A DNA stretch of 64,000 nt. It comes from Calliopsis andreniformis (Eukaryota > Arthropoda > Insecta > Hymenoptera > Andrenidae). The position numbers and the translations under genes were made by a program. The notes under the pieces were generated by a model. That model was not told the origin of the DNA. It made no database searches and was given only the letters and a program-made list of their open reading frames with translations. Of the stretch, positions 52,377-62,947 are shown one piece after another (positions within the stretch are counted from its first letter, which is position 1; every line of letters begins with the position of its first letter). The stretch is taken from NCBI RefSeq assembly GCF_051401765.1, contig NW_027480542.1, forward strand, positions 1,364,001-1,428,000. The letters run 5' to 3'.

Positions 52377-52922
52377 GTGTGCGCGAGGCCGCCCGTCGCG
52401 CGAAACCGTCCCGTTAGTCACCCGAATTTCCCCGACTACCTGCGCCCGTCCCCTGGCTTGTAAGAATATTATTATTCTCCCCGGACGAGCGAGAGTTTAT
52501 CACCGAGCTAATAAAGAAATAAACGGACGAATGATTGAATAAACAAACAAGCGGGCGGAGGAGCTCAGCGACCGTGCTGTTTTACTCCTCTCGCCGTTCA
52601 ATTTCCCGTGTTATTATGATTACCGTCGTCGCGATCGCCTATAACATTATTCATATTATTATCTACTTCTTCCATTTCGTATTCTGTTCGCGAGAGAGGT
52701 GTACGCGAGCCTTCGCCCCCGTCGCGGCCCGCCCCCCCCCCCCCCCTCCCCCCCGCCCCGCGATGTTGTCACCCCCGTCGCGGAGCCTTTTGGTGAGAGG
52801 GAGAGGTATGTGAGGGCGGATCTACTCGTCGGCTGTTACCCCGACAACATGAAGCAGCCCCCCCTCTGCCCCGACTCGTCCCCTCGGTCGCATGCCGGAG
52901 TCGAAGCGGCGAAACCACGGAT

Positions 52923-52988
52923 AACCCAGACCTAACCCAGACCTAACCCAGACCTAACCCAGACCTAACCCAGACCTAACCCAGACCT
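52923..52988 (+). repeat. Telomeric repeat array, six units
   Basis: Six perfect AACCCAGACCT units. The right end runs into the T11 tail of fragment H after CCCAGACC; the left end is the 5' boundary of copy G. Confidence 0.9.
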
Positions 52989-53955
52989 TTTTTTTTTTGC
53001 CGCCCAACCACCCCTCCCCGGTATAGAGCCAACCAGCGGAACCGCTTTACAGCACTACTTCGCTGATTAGCTATATGACCGGGGCCTCAGTCTTTTGCCT
53101 TTCGGCATCCCTACTATTTCTATTTCTAGTTCTCCCTTTGTATTTTTTTTTTTTTTTTTTTCTATTGGTAGGGTAAGAATATTTTTTTTACGTTAAGACT
53201 GTTAATAACTGTTAATTAAATAAAACAAAGGACTACAGATACGTCAATAAATAGAATAAATAATAACCAATAAAATAGGACAAGTTAATTACATTAAATT
53301 AGTTATTTAAATTAAAAGACAAAAAAATCATTTTTAAAATATTTACAATTTGTTATAACTACATAAGATAAATTCTATAGGTCAAAATATATATGTACAA
53401 TTTTATCTATCAGTCCCTATTCTCACCCTTCCCTAGCTCTGGACTTACATACTTTACTCTACTGTACTTTCTTACTTTTCTTCTCTAATTCTCTCTCGAA
53501 ACTTTCTTTTTCTTTCATTATTTTACTCATTGTGTTTTCAATTATCCTCCATTTTTCCTTGCTACTCAATAGTTCTTTTACAACATTCTCTGCATTCCAT
53601 CTCTCTATTTCAGCTTTTTCCTTCATCTCCTCCCTATACAACCACCATCGTTCACATTCAAACATTGTATGTTCTACATCATCCTTTACCTGGCACCCAT
53701 ACCAGCACATATCATTGTTTGTCTTTCCTATCCTCTTTCTGTAACTGTTAAAACATCCATGTCCACTTAACATTTGTGTCATGTAGTAATTCACTGCTCC
53801 GTGTTTCCTTTCCTTCCACTGTCTTATATCCTTTATAATTCCGTAAGTCCATCTACCAGTAGTTGCTCTATTCCACCTTTCCTGCCATTCTAGCATTACT
53901 TTCTCCTCTACTCTTTCTCTTATTTCCTCCGTTTTTAATCTTACCCCTGGAGACT
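52988..53955 (-). mobile_element. TRAS/R1-like 3' fragment H
   Basis: Tail T11 (52988-52998) at the standard CCCAGACC junction, a 460-nt 3' UTR with another T-run (about 53143-53161), then a short RT C-terminus. It shares AACCAGCGGAAC with the 3' UTR of element C but lacks the terminal stem-loop seen in B, T2 and C. It is 5' truncated at about 53955, where copy E sequence (GGTTAACTCCACAG) begins. Confidence 0.75.
53459..53955 (-). pseudogene. LINE ORF2 C-terminus fragment
   Basis: About 165 codons without a start. MLEWQERWNRATTGRWTYGI, MTQMLSGHGCFNSYRKRIG and the CCHC-like finger CWYGCQVKDDVEHTMFEC match the C-terminal regions of elements B, T2 and C (compare SGHGCF in all). The sequence is AT-rich compared with them and ends in Lys-rich KKSKKVQ. 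The RT palm is missing. Confidence 0.8.
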
Positions 53956-54772
53956 GGCCCGGTTAACTCCACAGCCTAGTCCCCGTTCCATGTTCCTCTT
54001 GTCTCGCGGTGCCCTTTTCCCCGCCTTGCTTCGTTCTTCCTCTCGTTTCCTCTGCCGCTCCGTCTGAAACACAACCTTCTCTCTCCTTTCTTTCGTTAGT
54101 ATTCATTTTTTTTTTTTTACTCTCCTTGTTTCCTTATCATCCTGCAAAAAAAAAACACTAATCGCCTAATTTATTCATATCATTCGCATATCCCCGATCT
54201 TAACGGTAAACCCTTGACCCTTGTCCGCTCTGTATATCATCATTTATCTCGCTACGCCTGTCTATTCGTGTTTATTTATCAATCGTACATTCGCGTCTAC
54301 ATAAGTACATAATAACGCTCGCGTGTATTCAGCTGTTATAAAACACGTTTTTTTTTTGTTCTTTCTTTTATTTACAATGTTTCATCCGTACTCCTCTCTT
54401 CCTTTCGCCTCCCCGATCTTCCCTTCGATCTCCTTATCCTTTCCTGCTTCCTCCCCTCTGCCTCGTTTTCCCTCTTGTCCTCCCAGCTCTTCCTGGCTGT
54501 CCTTCGGGAGCCCTCTTCGCTGCCTCTTCTCGGTCACCTCCTCCGTTTCTTCGTTCGCTGCTAAATAGTACAAATGATTATTCTCTGTCTTTCTTCACCT
54601 TTATGTCCACTGCGATGAGAGCCCCGACCTCGCCCTCATCCGTGAGTCCCCCCAGGATCCGATCGATCCTATCATCCCCGAGGATGATCTAATCTTAGTG
54701 AAAGCCTCCACCTTCTCGGTCGAGGCGATCACCTAGCTGGACTCTCCGTTTTACCATTACCCCTTGTTTACC
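53956..54772 (-). other. Partial 3' UTR of copy E
   Basis: The structured block next to ORF C is present at 54613-54745 (hairpin ATCATCC-CCGA-GGATGAT); the second block is cut after GGTTAACTCCACAG. The rest is T/C-rich. No gene. Confidence 0.6.
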
Positions 54773-57700
54773 TTACCCCGGCCTTTTCCAGGGGTTTACC
54801 TCTAGCATGAATTTTGCTAGTTTCTCCAGCTTTATACTCTTCACCTCCTCAATCTCCAGCAGATGCTTCCCCAGGTGTTTGTATCTCTTCCCCATGAGTC
54901 TCGGACATCTGCATATAACGTGCGCGCTGCTCTCCTCTTCTCTCTCGCAGAAGCTGCACATCCTATCTTCCATCTGCTTCATCCTGGTCAGGTGAAGTTT
55001 TAGCTGCGCATGTCCCGTCAGCAGTCCCGCCATCAGCCTGCATTTCCCTCTATCCAGTGCGATCAAATTCTTCGCGTATTTGTAGCCCGGCTCTTCGCCC
55101 AGCATCTCCCTTGCCTCCCTGCATCCTTCCGTTTCCTCCCATCTTCTCTTTCTCTGTTCCATCGCCCAATCCTTGATTGCCGTCTTCACAGTGAGCGTTG
55201 ACATCGGCAGATATGGTTATGCTCCTGTCGGAGCCTCGTCCGATCCTCCGTTCGCTAACCTGTCCGCCATCTCATTCCCTTCGATTCCCTCGTGTCCCGG
55301 TACCCATATTAGCACGATCTTATTGTCTCTTCTTGCCAGATCGTTTATCCTCTTCTTACATTCCATAACCGATATCGACCTGTGCGCCGGTTTACTCAAC
55401 GCCTTCAGCGCTGCCTGGCTGTCCGAACATATAGCAATCCTTTTGTGTCTGGTGTCCCTTTCCATCAGCATCTCGGCGCAATCCTGTATTGCCATCACTT
55501 CCGCCTGGAAGACCGTTGCCAATCTCCCCAGTTTCAGTACCCTCTTGTCTGTGCCGTCCTCGTTCGTCCAGGCTGCGCCTGTGATCCCTTCCTTCCTTGA
55601 GCCGTCCGTGTACCATATTTGGTGGAACTCCTTCATGCCCTTCTTCTTATCCCTCCAGCTGACCCTACTGCCAACCTGGATCTGGAAATTCCTCTGGAAC
55701 ATAAATTCCAGCGTCTTGTTGTCCTGCCTCATACTTACTAACTCTCTTACAGTCTCGTTTCCTTCCACCTTCAATATAGAGCTATGTCCAAAGTCCCTTT
55801 CCTTCCATACATTCCATGTCACTAGCCTGTGCGCAGTTTTCAATGCCAGCGTCTTAATCTTGATGTCCAATGGCTCTATTCCTGCCACCACCTCCGCCGC
55901 CCTTGTGGGTGTTGTACTCAGCGTACCTAAAATTCTCTTTAGTGCCAGCCCTTGCAGTCCGTCCAGCTTATCTTTGACTGTTCTCATATTCGCCGCTTCC
56001 CACCACGCGATGCTACCGAACATCAGCCTAGGTAGTACGATTGCCTCGTACATCCACTTCATCGTTGCCGGTGTGAGACCCCACGTAGGACCTACCACCC
56101 TGCCCAGCATCGCCAAATTTGCTTTAGCCTTACTAACCTGCTTGAAGATGTGCTTCCTCCATGTCAGCCTCTCATTTAGCCATACTCCCAGATACTTCAC
56201 CTCCTTCGTGAACTCCAGCACCTGTCCTTTATACCTCAAATTCGTAATGATTGGCCTGTTTATCTTTCTCGTAAACAGGATCGTCTCCATCTTAGTCGGA
56301 TTTACCGACAGGCCCGTCTTCCTGCACCAGTCCTCCAGTACCAGTAATGCCTTCCTAGCCCTACTGGTAACAATCAACTCGTTCTTTCCTGTTGCCAGGA
56401 ACGTTACATCATCGGTGTACGCCAGAACCGCTACACCGCTCTTCTCGAGCCTGTGTAGGAGATTATCCACTGCCAGACACCATAACAGTGGTGACAGGAT
56501 TCCCCCTTGGGGGCAGCCCCGATTCACGAATCCTTTCGTAATCGTTACCCCTTTCGAGGTTTGTAGTTTCCTGGTGGTTAACATATTGTTAATCCACCGG
56601 ATGATACAGTCGTTCTCTCCAAACTCCTTTAGAGCATCGACTATTAATTCTGTGGATGTTTGATTGAACGCTCCTTCAATATCCAGGAAACATGCTACCG
56701 TCAATAGCTTTTTCTTCATCGCTTCCTCCACTTGACCTATTAAGTTATGCAAGGCCACCTCCACTGAGTGCCCTATTCTAAAGGCGTGTTGCTTGTTATG
56801 CAACGGTGTTACTACCAGCGTTACCTCCTTCATATACCTGTCCACCAATCTTTCCAACATCTTCAGCAAGAACGATGTCAGACTGATTGGCCTGTATGCC
56901 TTTGGGACCGCGTAATCCGTTTTCCCCGGTTTTGGGATGAACGTTACCCTGGTCACCTTCCATGCTCTTGGTATTACCCCAAGCGCCAGACTTGCTCTCA
57001 AGATCTTCTCTATATACTCCTTGATGAGCGGCATTGCTACTTTTATCATTTTCGGGTAAATCCCGTCTACCCCCGGCGTTTTGTAAGGTAAGAATGAGCT
57101 TATCGCCCATTCGATTCTCTCTGGCCTTACCACTCTACTTGCTACTCCCCATCCTGGTTTGCTTAGCACACTCCCGATAGTCCTCTCCTCCTCGCTTCCT
57201 TGCGCCTGCAGAGGCGTTCCGCTATATCCCGGGAAGTGTTCACGCATCAACATATCCAGACACTCCTCGTCCGTTTCCGTATACGATCCGTCCTCCCTCT
57301 TGAGTGCTCCCAGTTGTTCCCTGGTTCCACTGCTCAGCAGCTTGCTCAGCCTTGTTGCTTCTGTGACCCCATTTATGTTTGCACAGAACTCCTTCCATGA
57401 TTCCCTTTTCGCTACTATCACCTTGCGCTTGAATGCCCTAGTCTGTTCTTTTATTTCCCTCCATCTCGCTACTCCTCCTTTCCTCTTGGCAATTTTAATT
57501 CTTTTCTTGGTCTCCTTCTGTTCCTTTTCCAACGCTCTGCTCCACCATGGTATCACTATTTTCCCCCGTATTTCCACCTCCTCTGTTGTTTCCTCCCAGG
57601 ACTCCCTCAGGATCGGTGTTAGCACGTCCACCGCCTCGTTTAGCTCCTCCTCATTCCCGTATCTTCTAGCGAATTCACCTTTTCTCTCCTCCACTTTTTC

Positions 57701-58439
57701 CGCGTACCTCCTCCAGTTCGTGGATCTCGGATTTCTCCTTCTTTCTGTCTCTTGCTGTTTCCCAATTTCCAGTTCGTATCTGACATACTTGTGATCTGAA
57801 AAGGACACATCGTTACTCACCCTCCACCCTGATACTCTTCCCGCCAGGCTCTGGGAGCACATCGTTACGTCCAACACTTCGCGCCTCAACATGGTTTCGA
57901 AGGTGAACTTTCCTCCCGTATTCAGCATCACTAATCCGTTGCCTACAACAAATCCCATTAATTCCTCCCCTTCACATCTGTTACCGTACTGCCCCATTTC
58001 TTATGCTTCGCATTGACATCTCCTCCTACGAGTATCTCTGCCCCCTTGTCCTGCACATACTCCATCAGCCTCTGCATGGCCTCCCCCGGCCTCTTCTCCT
58101 TTGAGTTCCAAGGTGCATATAACGATGCCATGTACACCGTTCTATCTTCCCTGCCCCCTGCTTCTTTATCTGGATCGTTATTACCGCCAGGTCCCTCGAA
58201 TTATATTGCCTCAACGTTGCAACCTCCAGTCCTTTCCTGGTAAGAATACAGGCCCTTGAGTGTTTGTTATTTAATGCCCATATCTTACCGATTAATCCTA
58301 AGCCTCTGATTCCTCCATGTGCCGTCCATGGTTCCTGTATTAATGCCACATCTATCCTGTCCCTTGCCATTGTCCTCGTCAGTGCCGCCGATGCTGCCTC
58401 GCTGTGGTGGAGATTTATTTGTACTATTTTCAGGGACAT
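54773..58439 (-). pseudogene. ORF C of LOA-like copy E, frameshifted and with a stop
   Basis: Full length by alignment to copy D but broken. The start region (MSLKIVQINLHHSEAASAAL) is on ATG 58439. A frameshift lies near 58155-58165, a compensating one near 57967-57980, both in the endonuclease. The RT and RNase H are open from there to a TAA at 55217-55219, where copy D has Glu; the tail MSTLTVKTAIKDW to the finger CSFCEREEESSAHVICRC follows in frame. The catalytic box reads YTDD rather than YADD. GGDVNAKH keeps the nuclease Asp that copy D lost. RNase H WYTDGSRKEG and GNEMADRLAN are clear. Confidence 0.88.
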
Positions 58440-58814
58440 GATCGATGGTATCTGTAATTTAGTCCAATATTAATGTTTCTCATATTAATCCACCTCATAT
58501 CCCCTTTTGTCACCCAACTTACGTGTTTTACCATTCCCCATTCCCTCTCCCCCCCTCCCCCCTCCCCCCTCTTTTTTTTTTTTTTACCTTTCTCCCTCTC
58601 TTCTTCTCTCAAATATTCCGATGAGTTCTACTTACCTCTCGTATCCCCTTTCCTTCCTTTCCTTTCTCCTCCTATTTGTATATAATTATTTTTTTTTTAC
58701 TGTCATTAAGTTACTATTACTATTATCATCATCCTTTTACATATTATTTATTTTATTTATTTAGTATTTACATTTTTTTTTTTACATTATGCGCATTACT
58801 TAATACTAATTTCT
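58440..58814 (-). other. ORF B to ORF C spacer of copy E
   Basis: T/C-rich. On -, GTAAAAAA runs near 58785, 58697 and 58586 (AAG followed by GTAAAA), then CTAAATTACAG at 58452-58462 just before ORF C. No gene. Confidence 0.5.
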
Positions 58815-60241
58815 TCAGCCTCTCAAATGGGTGAAAGATACCCTGAACGCCCCTCCTCCTATAGGCAGCCTCATATCCCTTTGTTGCAGCATCCGGAATG
58901 TCCTCGGGCCTATTTCGAATATGAATCTCTCCCTCTCCCTAACGGTCCTCCTTCCTTCACCAACTTCCAATCCGCCACTCTAATTATCGGCGTATCGAAT
59001 TTTAGAAGTTTAGGAACCATTTCCCCTCTGATCGCCTGCAGTCCTACTGACGCTATTATCTTTATTTTCCTGTTCAATACTTCCGGATCTTCCACCCTAA
59101 GGAGGTATCCAGCTATATCTTCCTCTGTTTCCGTCAGTTCTTCGTAAAGTTTCCTGGCCCTATCATCCTTGCCATCTATTAATAGGCCTCCGTTCATGAG
59201 GCCGGTCCTCTTGATTTGAATGTGTCTGTTTCTCTCCATACATATCAGCGCTACTGCTGATATTATTCTGTCCGTTTCCGCGCGCACCAGTTTGTTCGCT
59301 GGGTACCCCCTTGGTACCACGCAAAATTTGGGGTTTCTTCTTCTTCTCTCTCCTTCCTCTCCTCCCTCCTTTCTCGTGGCCTCTTTCGTTTCCTCTATCT
59401 TTTTATCTTCCATTCCTCCTTGCTGTTTTCTTCCACTCTCGTCCTCTAGCGTTATTTCATCTTTCTTTCTTCCCCCCTTCTCATTCTCCTTAACTTCCTC
59501 TTTCTCCCTTTCTCCCTCCTTTTCCTTTTCCCCTTTCTTTACTCCCTCGCTCCTCTCCAACCTTTCTCTCCTCCCCTCCTCCTCTTCCTTCACCTTACCC
59601 TGCTTATCATCCGTCTTGGCTCCCTCTTGTTCACCTCCTTCTTTCTTTTCCCCTTCATGCATTTCCTCTCTTCTTCCGTTCCCGTTCATTCCCTTCTTAT
59701 CTTTTCTTTCCTCCTTTTTCTCCTCCTCCTTTTTCCTCTTGCCTTTTTCCCCTGTGTCGCTGTCATCTATTATTACGATGATGTCCTCTTTCATCCTCCC
59801 ATCGTTCCTCCTCTCTTCCCATTTTATTCCTTCCGTCTCCGTCTCCTTCCCCAGATATTCCATCATCATCCTGCTTTCTCCTTCTCTGCCTCTCTTCTCT
59901 CTCCTTTCCTTCCTCCTACTTTTTGTTTCCGCCGATTTAGGCGGTAATAGGAGCTTGCCCTTTATCGGGTCCCTGATAAAGGCCTGCTTTGACGTGGACG
60001 GCCCCTCCTCCTGAGCCCCGTTTTCCCTGCCCCAAACCTCCACAGATCGTACCCTTGGGCCTGTTCTTGTCCCTTCCCTCTCCGCTTTTTCCTCCTTCCT
60101 TGTTCCCTTTTCCTCCTCCTTCTCCTCCATCTCTATTTCTCTTATCAGGGCCGCCTCTTCCTCCGCCCCTATCTCCATCTCTTCTTCGAGATACTTCGTC
60201 TCATCAATCTGTAGGATGCAATCATCCGTTTCGAAGTCCAT
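58815..60241 (-). pseudogene. ORF B of LOA-like copy E, one frameshift near the C-terminus
   Basis: ATG 60241 follows CTTTTTAG. N-terminus and PSTSKQAFIRDPIKGKLLLPP block match copy G, then a Lys/Glu-rich middle and the conserved KFCVVPRGYPANKL, IKRTGLMNGGLLIDGKD and KEGGPLGRGRD segments. At about 58910-58920 one base is missing relative to copy G and the frame stops; the expected PRTFRM...LRG tail continues in another frame to TGA 58817-58815. It is otherwise complete. Confidence 0.82.
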
Positions 60242-60975
60242 CTAAAAAGGAAAAAGTCTTTTAAAGTAGGTTTACTCTGACTTACCGCGCCCCCTTCCTC
60301 TTCATACTTCCTTCCCCCCCCCCCCCCCCCATGCATTCCTTCCAGATTCCTTGTCACGCGTCCCCAGTTACTTATGTTTCTTGTGATTACTTGCGCCCCC
60401 CCCCCCCCCCCCCCCCCCGTCCCCCATTCCCCTCCTACCTTCTACATTCATCCAATCACTCTACATCCTCTAGCAGTTCTGGAATTACTTCATACCATCA
60501 TTCCTTCATTTATTCCACATTCCACTCCCTCTTTTTTTTTTTTCTCGTTCCTATTATTTTTGCCCTCTATTATCCCCTATTCCTTGTCCCATTTCCCTTC
60601 CCTTTATTTCTCGTTCCCTTGTCCTTTCTCCCTTCTGCTATTACTACATTATTATATCTATAGCTACTTTATTATTACTTATTTATGTTTAATTATATGT
60701 TTCTTATTGCTAGCGGAGTAATAAACAATAGACCTCTCTTTCTCCCTTTCTATCCTTTACTCATTATAATACATTCATGTCTGACTGTACATATATCTTT
60801 GTATCATACGTTGTATATTAGTTTACTTGTTCTTACTTCTATTTTATATTTTATATTTTATATCTTATATTTTATATTTTTTTTTTCCACTCTAGTACTT
60901 ATTATTATTATCTTAACTCTACTAAACATTGTTATCGTTGGTCGCACCCTTTCTTTCTCTCTATATATATATTTC
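60242..60975 (-). other. ORF A to ORF B spacer of copy E
   Basis: 734 bp of T/C-rich sequence with C-runs near 60316-60330 and 60397-60418 and ATTTTATATTTTAT repeats near 60842-60880. No gene. It ends at the tail of copy F. Confidence 0.5.
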
Positions 60976-60990
60976 TTTTTTTTTTTTTTT

Positions 60991-62947
60991 CAAGGTGTTT
61001 CGAATTTTATTTATACGATGTTCTGGTAAAATCAGTTTTTATTTCTTTCTTAGCATTCCTCATCTATTCCTTGTGCAAGTTACAATTTCATGGTTTTAAT
61101 CTTATACATTCTTTTATTCAGCCTATTCTTATCTCTTATCTTACTTAATTTGTTTCTATCTTAGTGTCTCTATTTTATTGTTTCCATTTCCATTATTCTT
61201 ATTACTAGATCCTATGCTTTCATGTATTCCGTAATTCTCAATCTATTTTACTTTCCAATTACTACCTGTTCTCTATTTTCACTAACTCGCATTACATTTG
61301 TATTTCAGCGTAATCTATCGTCTGAATCTATTTATTTATTCATTTCAACTTTGCCTCTATCGCGTTTCTATTTCTACTTTTAACATTTCGTAACCGGTTC
61401 CTCATTGCACTCTACTCTAATCATTTACTTATCTATCCATTTATTCATTTAACAGCCTATTTGTACTTTGCTCGGTCTATCATTATAGAAGAATTTAACA
61501 AAAAAAATTTTTTTTTTTTTTCGATTTCTAAATTATTTTCAAGAAAAATTTCCAATTCTTGCTTGCTTTTATTTGTTTACTAGCGCCTATTATTCTACTC
61601 CTCCTCTTTCTTTTTTCTTATTTACATTCTACATTCAGTCTCTTAAAACTATTTTCCGTCCTTTTCTCCGTTTGACCTCCATTCCTTCCGGGCTGCTCTC
61701 TTCCTTCCATAGGCCTTTCCTGGTTTCTCATTCCACTCTCAGTCCTTGTTGCTGCCCTTTTCCTCGCATTCCGCTCTCTGTTCTGACTCGTCCCCTGCTT
61801 CCTTTTCTCCCTTCCTGCAGGTCCTCTCCTCTCCGTCCTCCTTCAGTTTGACTGTAAACATTTGACTAGTATTACTATTTATCCCAACGATTAAAAGTTC
61901 TTTTTCTCCCTTTGTGTTGACAGGGGCCCCGACCTCGCCCCTATCCGTGAGTCCCCCCAGGATCCTTCCGACCCTATCATCCCGTAGGATGATCTTAACT
62001 TAGTGAGGGCCCTTTTCGGCCGCCACCCAGTTGGACTCTCCGTTCAATTCTTACCCTCAGGGAGTGATCCGGTTAACTCCACAGATCAATCCCTGTTCCT
62101 GTTCCTTCCTCTCCAGGTTTGTCCTCCCCTCCTTTCTTCTCTCGTTTCTCCATCTGCAACAGAACTCTCTTCCTCTTTTTATTTGTAACAGTTTTTTTTT
62201 TTTTCCTTTCCATCTACATCCTAAATAGATACATAAGTATTCCTTATTATCGTTTCTACATATTTATATGTTTATATTGTATGTACCTATATACTATTAT
62301 TATTATTATTATTTATATATTAATTTTTTTTTTTTGCGCGCATCTATCTTACTTCTATATCCCCTTGTACGCCTTCTTATTTCTCTATGTTTCTAATTAT
62401 TCCTTTATTTACATTGTTTCTTTCCTCTCTCTCTTTTTTTTTTTACAATTATAACTCTTATTGCTACTCCTTCGCTTCTTTCTACTTGCTCCTGCATCTT
62501 CTCCCTTCGCTACCGTGCTCCTTTCTTCTCATTCCTTCCTCCCGTTTCCTGAGCTTCCGGGTTCTCTCATTCATGTCCTTTTCCTCTGCTTTCCTCATTC
62601 TCGATCTGAAACAAACTCACTCTTCTCATTTATTCGTTTTGGTTGCTTTTCCCCCTGGTCCTTCTCCGCTGTCTCCTCTTCTCCTTGCTTCCCTTTATTC
62701 GATCTTCTGTTCCTCATCTTTCATCTTCCGGTTCCCTGTAAAATTTAAAGATGCACCATTATTCCAGTTTCTCACCTCCCTCTACTGATTACGATGAGAG
62801 CCCCGACCTCGCCCTCACCCGTGAGCCTCCCCAGGATCTTATTGATCATATCATCCCGACGGATGACCTAAATCTAGTGAAGTCCTCCATCCTTCGATAG
62901 AGGCTATCACCTAGCTAGACTCTCCGTTCCTACCCTCACACCGGAGC
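60991..62947 (-). other. 3' UTR of copy F with duplicated structured block
   Basis: Blocks at about 61921-62095 and 62792-62940 mirror those of copy D, about 870 bp apart, each with the ATCATCCC-type hairpin (ATCATCCCGTAGGATGAT in the first). The rest is T/C-rich simple sequence. No gene. Confidence 0.7.

Larger units (their letters stand above)
49478..52900 (-). repeat. Tandem 5' monomer repeat (49478-49800 and 52510-52900)
   Basis: Two segments about 3.03 kb apart share long stretches in the same order, including GGATCTACTCGTCGGC and CCCGACAACATGAAGCA. Tandem 5' UTR monomers are known as promoters in mammalian L1; a similar role here is inference. Confidence 0.6.
44747..52922 (-). mobile_element. 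LOA-like LINE copy G, ORFs A and B only, 3' truncated
   Basis: From a 5' end against telomeric repeats (52922) it contains a 4-kb 5' region, intact ORF A and intact ORF B, and stops in the B-C spacer at 44747. The break matches copy E at TTTTGTCACC about 70 bp upstream of its ORF C. There is no poly(A), RT or 3' UTR. LINEs normally lose their 5' end, so a 3' loss points to breakage or deletion, with telomere on the broken end. Confidence 0.75.
48909..52922 (-). other. 5' region of LINE copy G, with repeated monomer
   Basis: 4 kb with no convincing gene. Near ORF A it is T/C-rich; from about 49478 GC-rich. A segment at 49478-49800 recurs, diverged, at 52510-52900 (GAGCTCAGCG-CGCGCTGTTT start, TTTTGGTGAGAGGGAGAGGT, then GCGGATCTACTCGTCGG), giving a monomer period near 3 kb. 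Simple repeats: C-run 49640-49667, (GA)n 49819-49886, C-run near 52732-52760. Frames on either strand here are compositional. Confidence 0.55.
53956..60975 (-). mobile_element. LOA-like LINE copy E, degenerate, cut at both ends
   Basis: Contains the proximal part of the 3' UTR, a broken ORF C, the B-C spacer and a broken ORF B, then ends in the A-B spacer at 60975, where the poly(A) tail of copy F begins. F probably inserted into E, so the rest of E may lie beyond F. On the left, E's 3' UTR stops at fragment H. Several frameshifts and a stop show it is dead. Confidence 0.75.
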
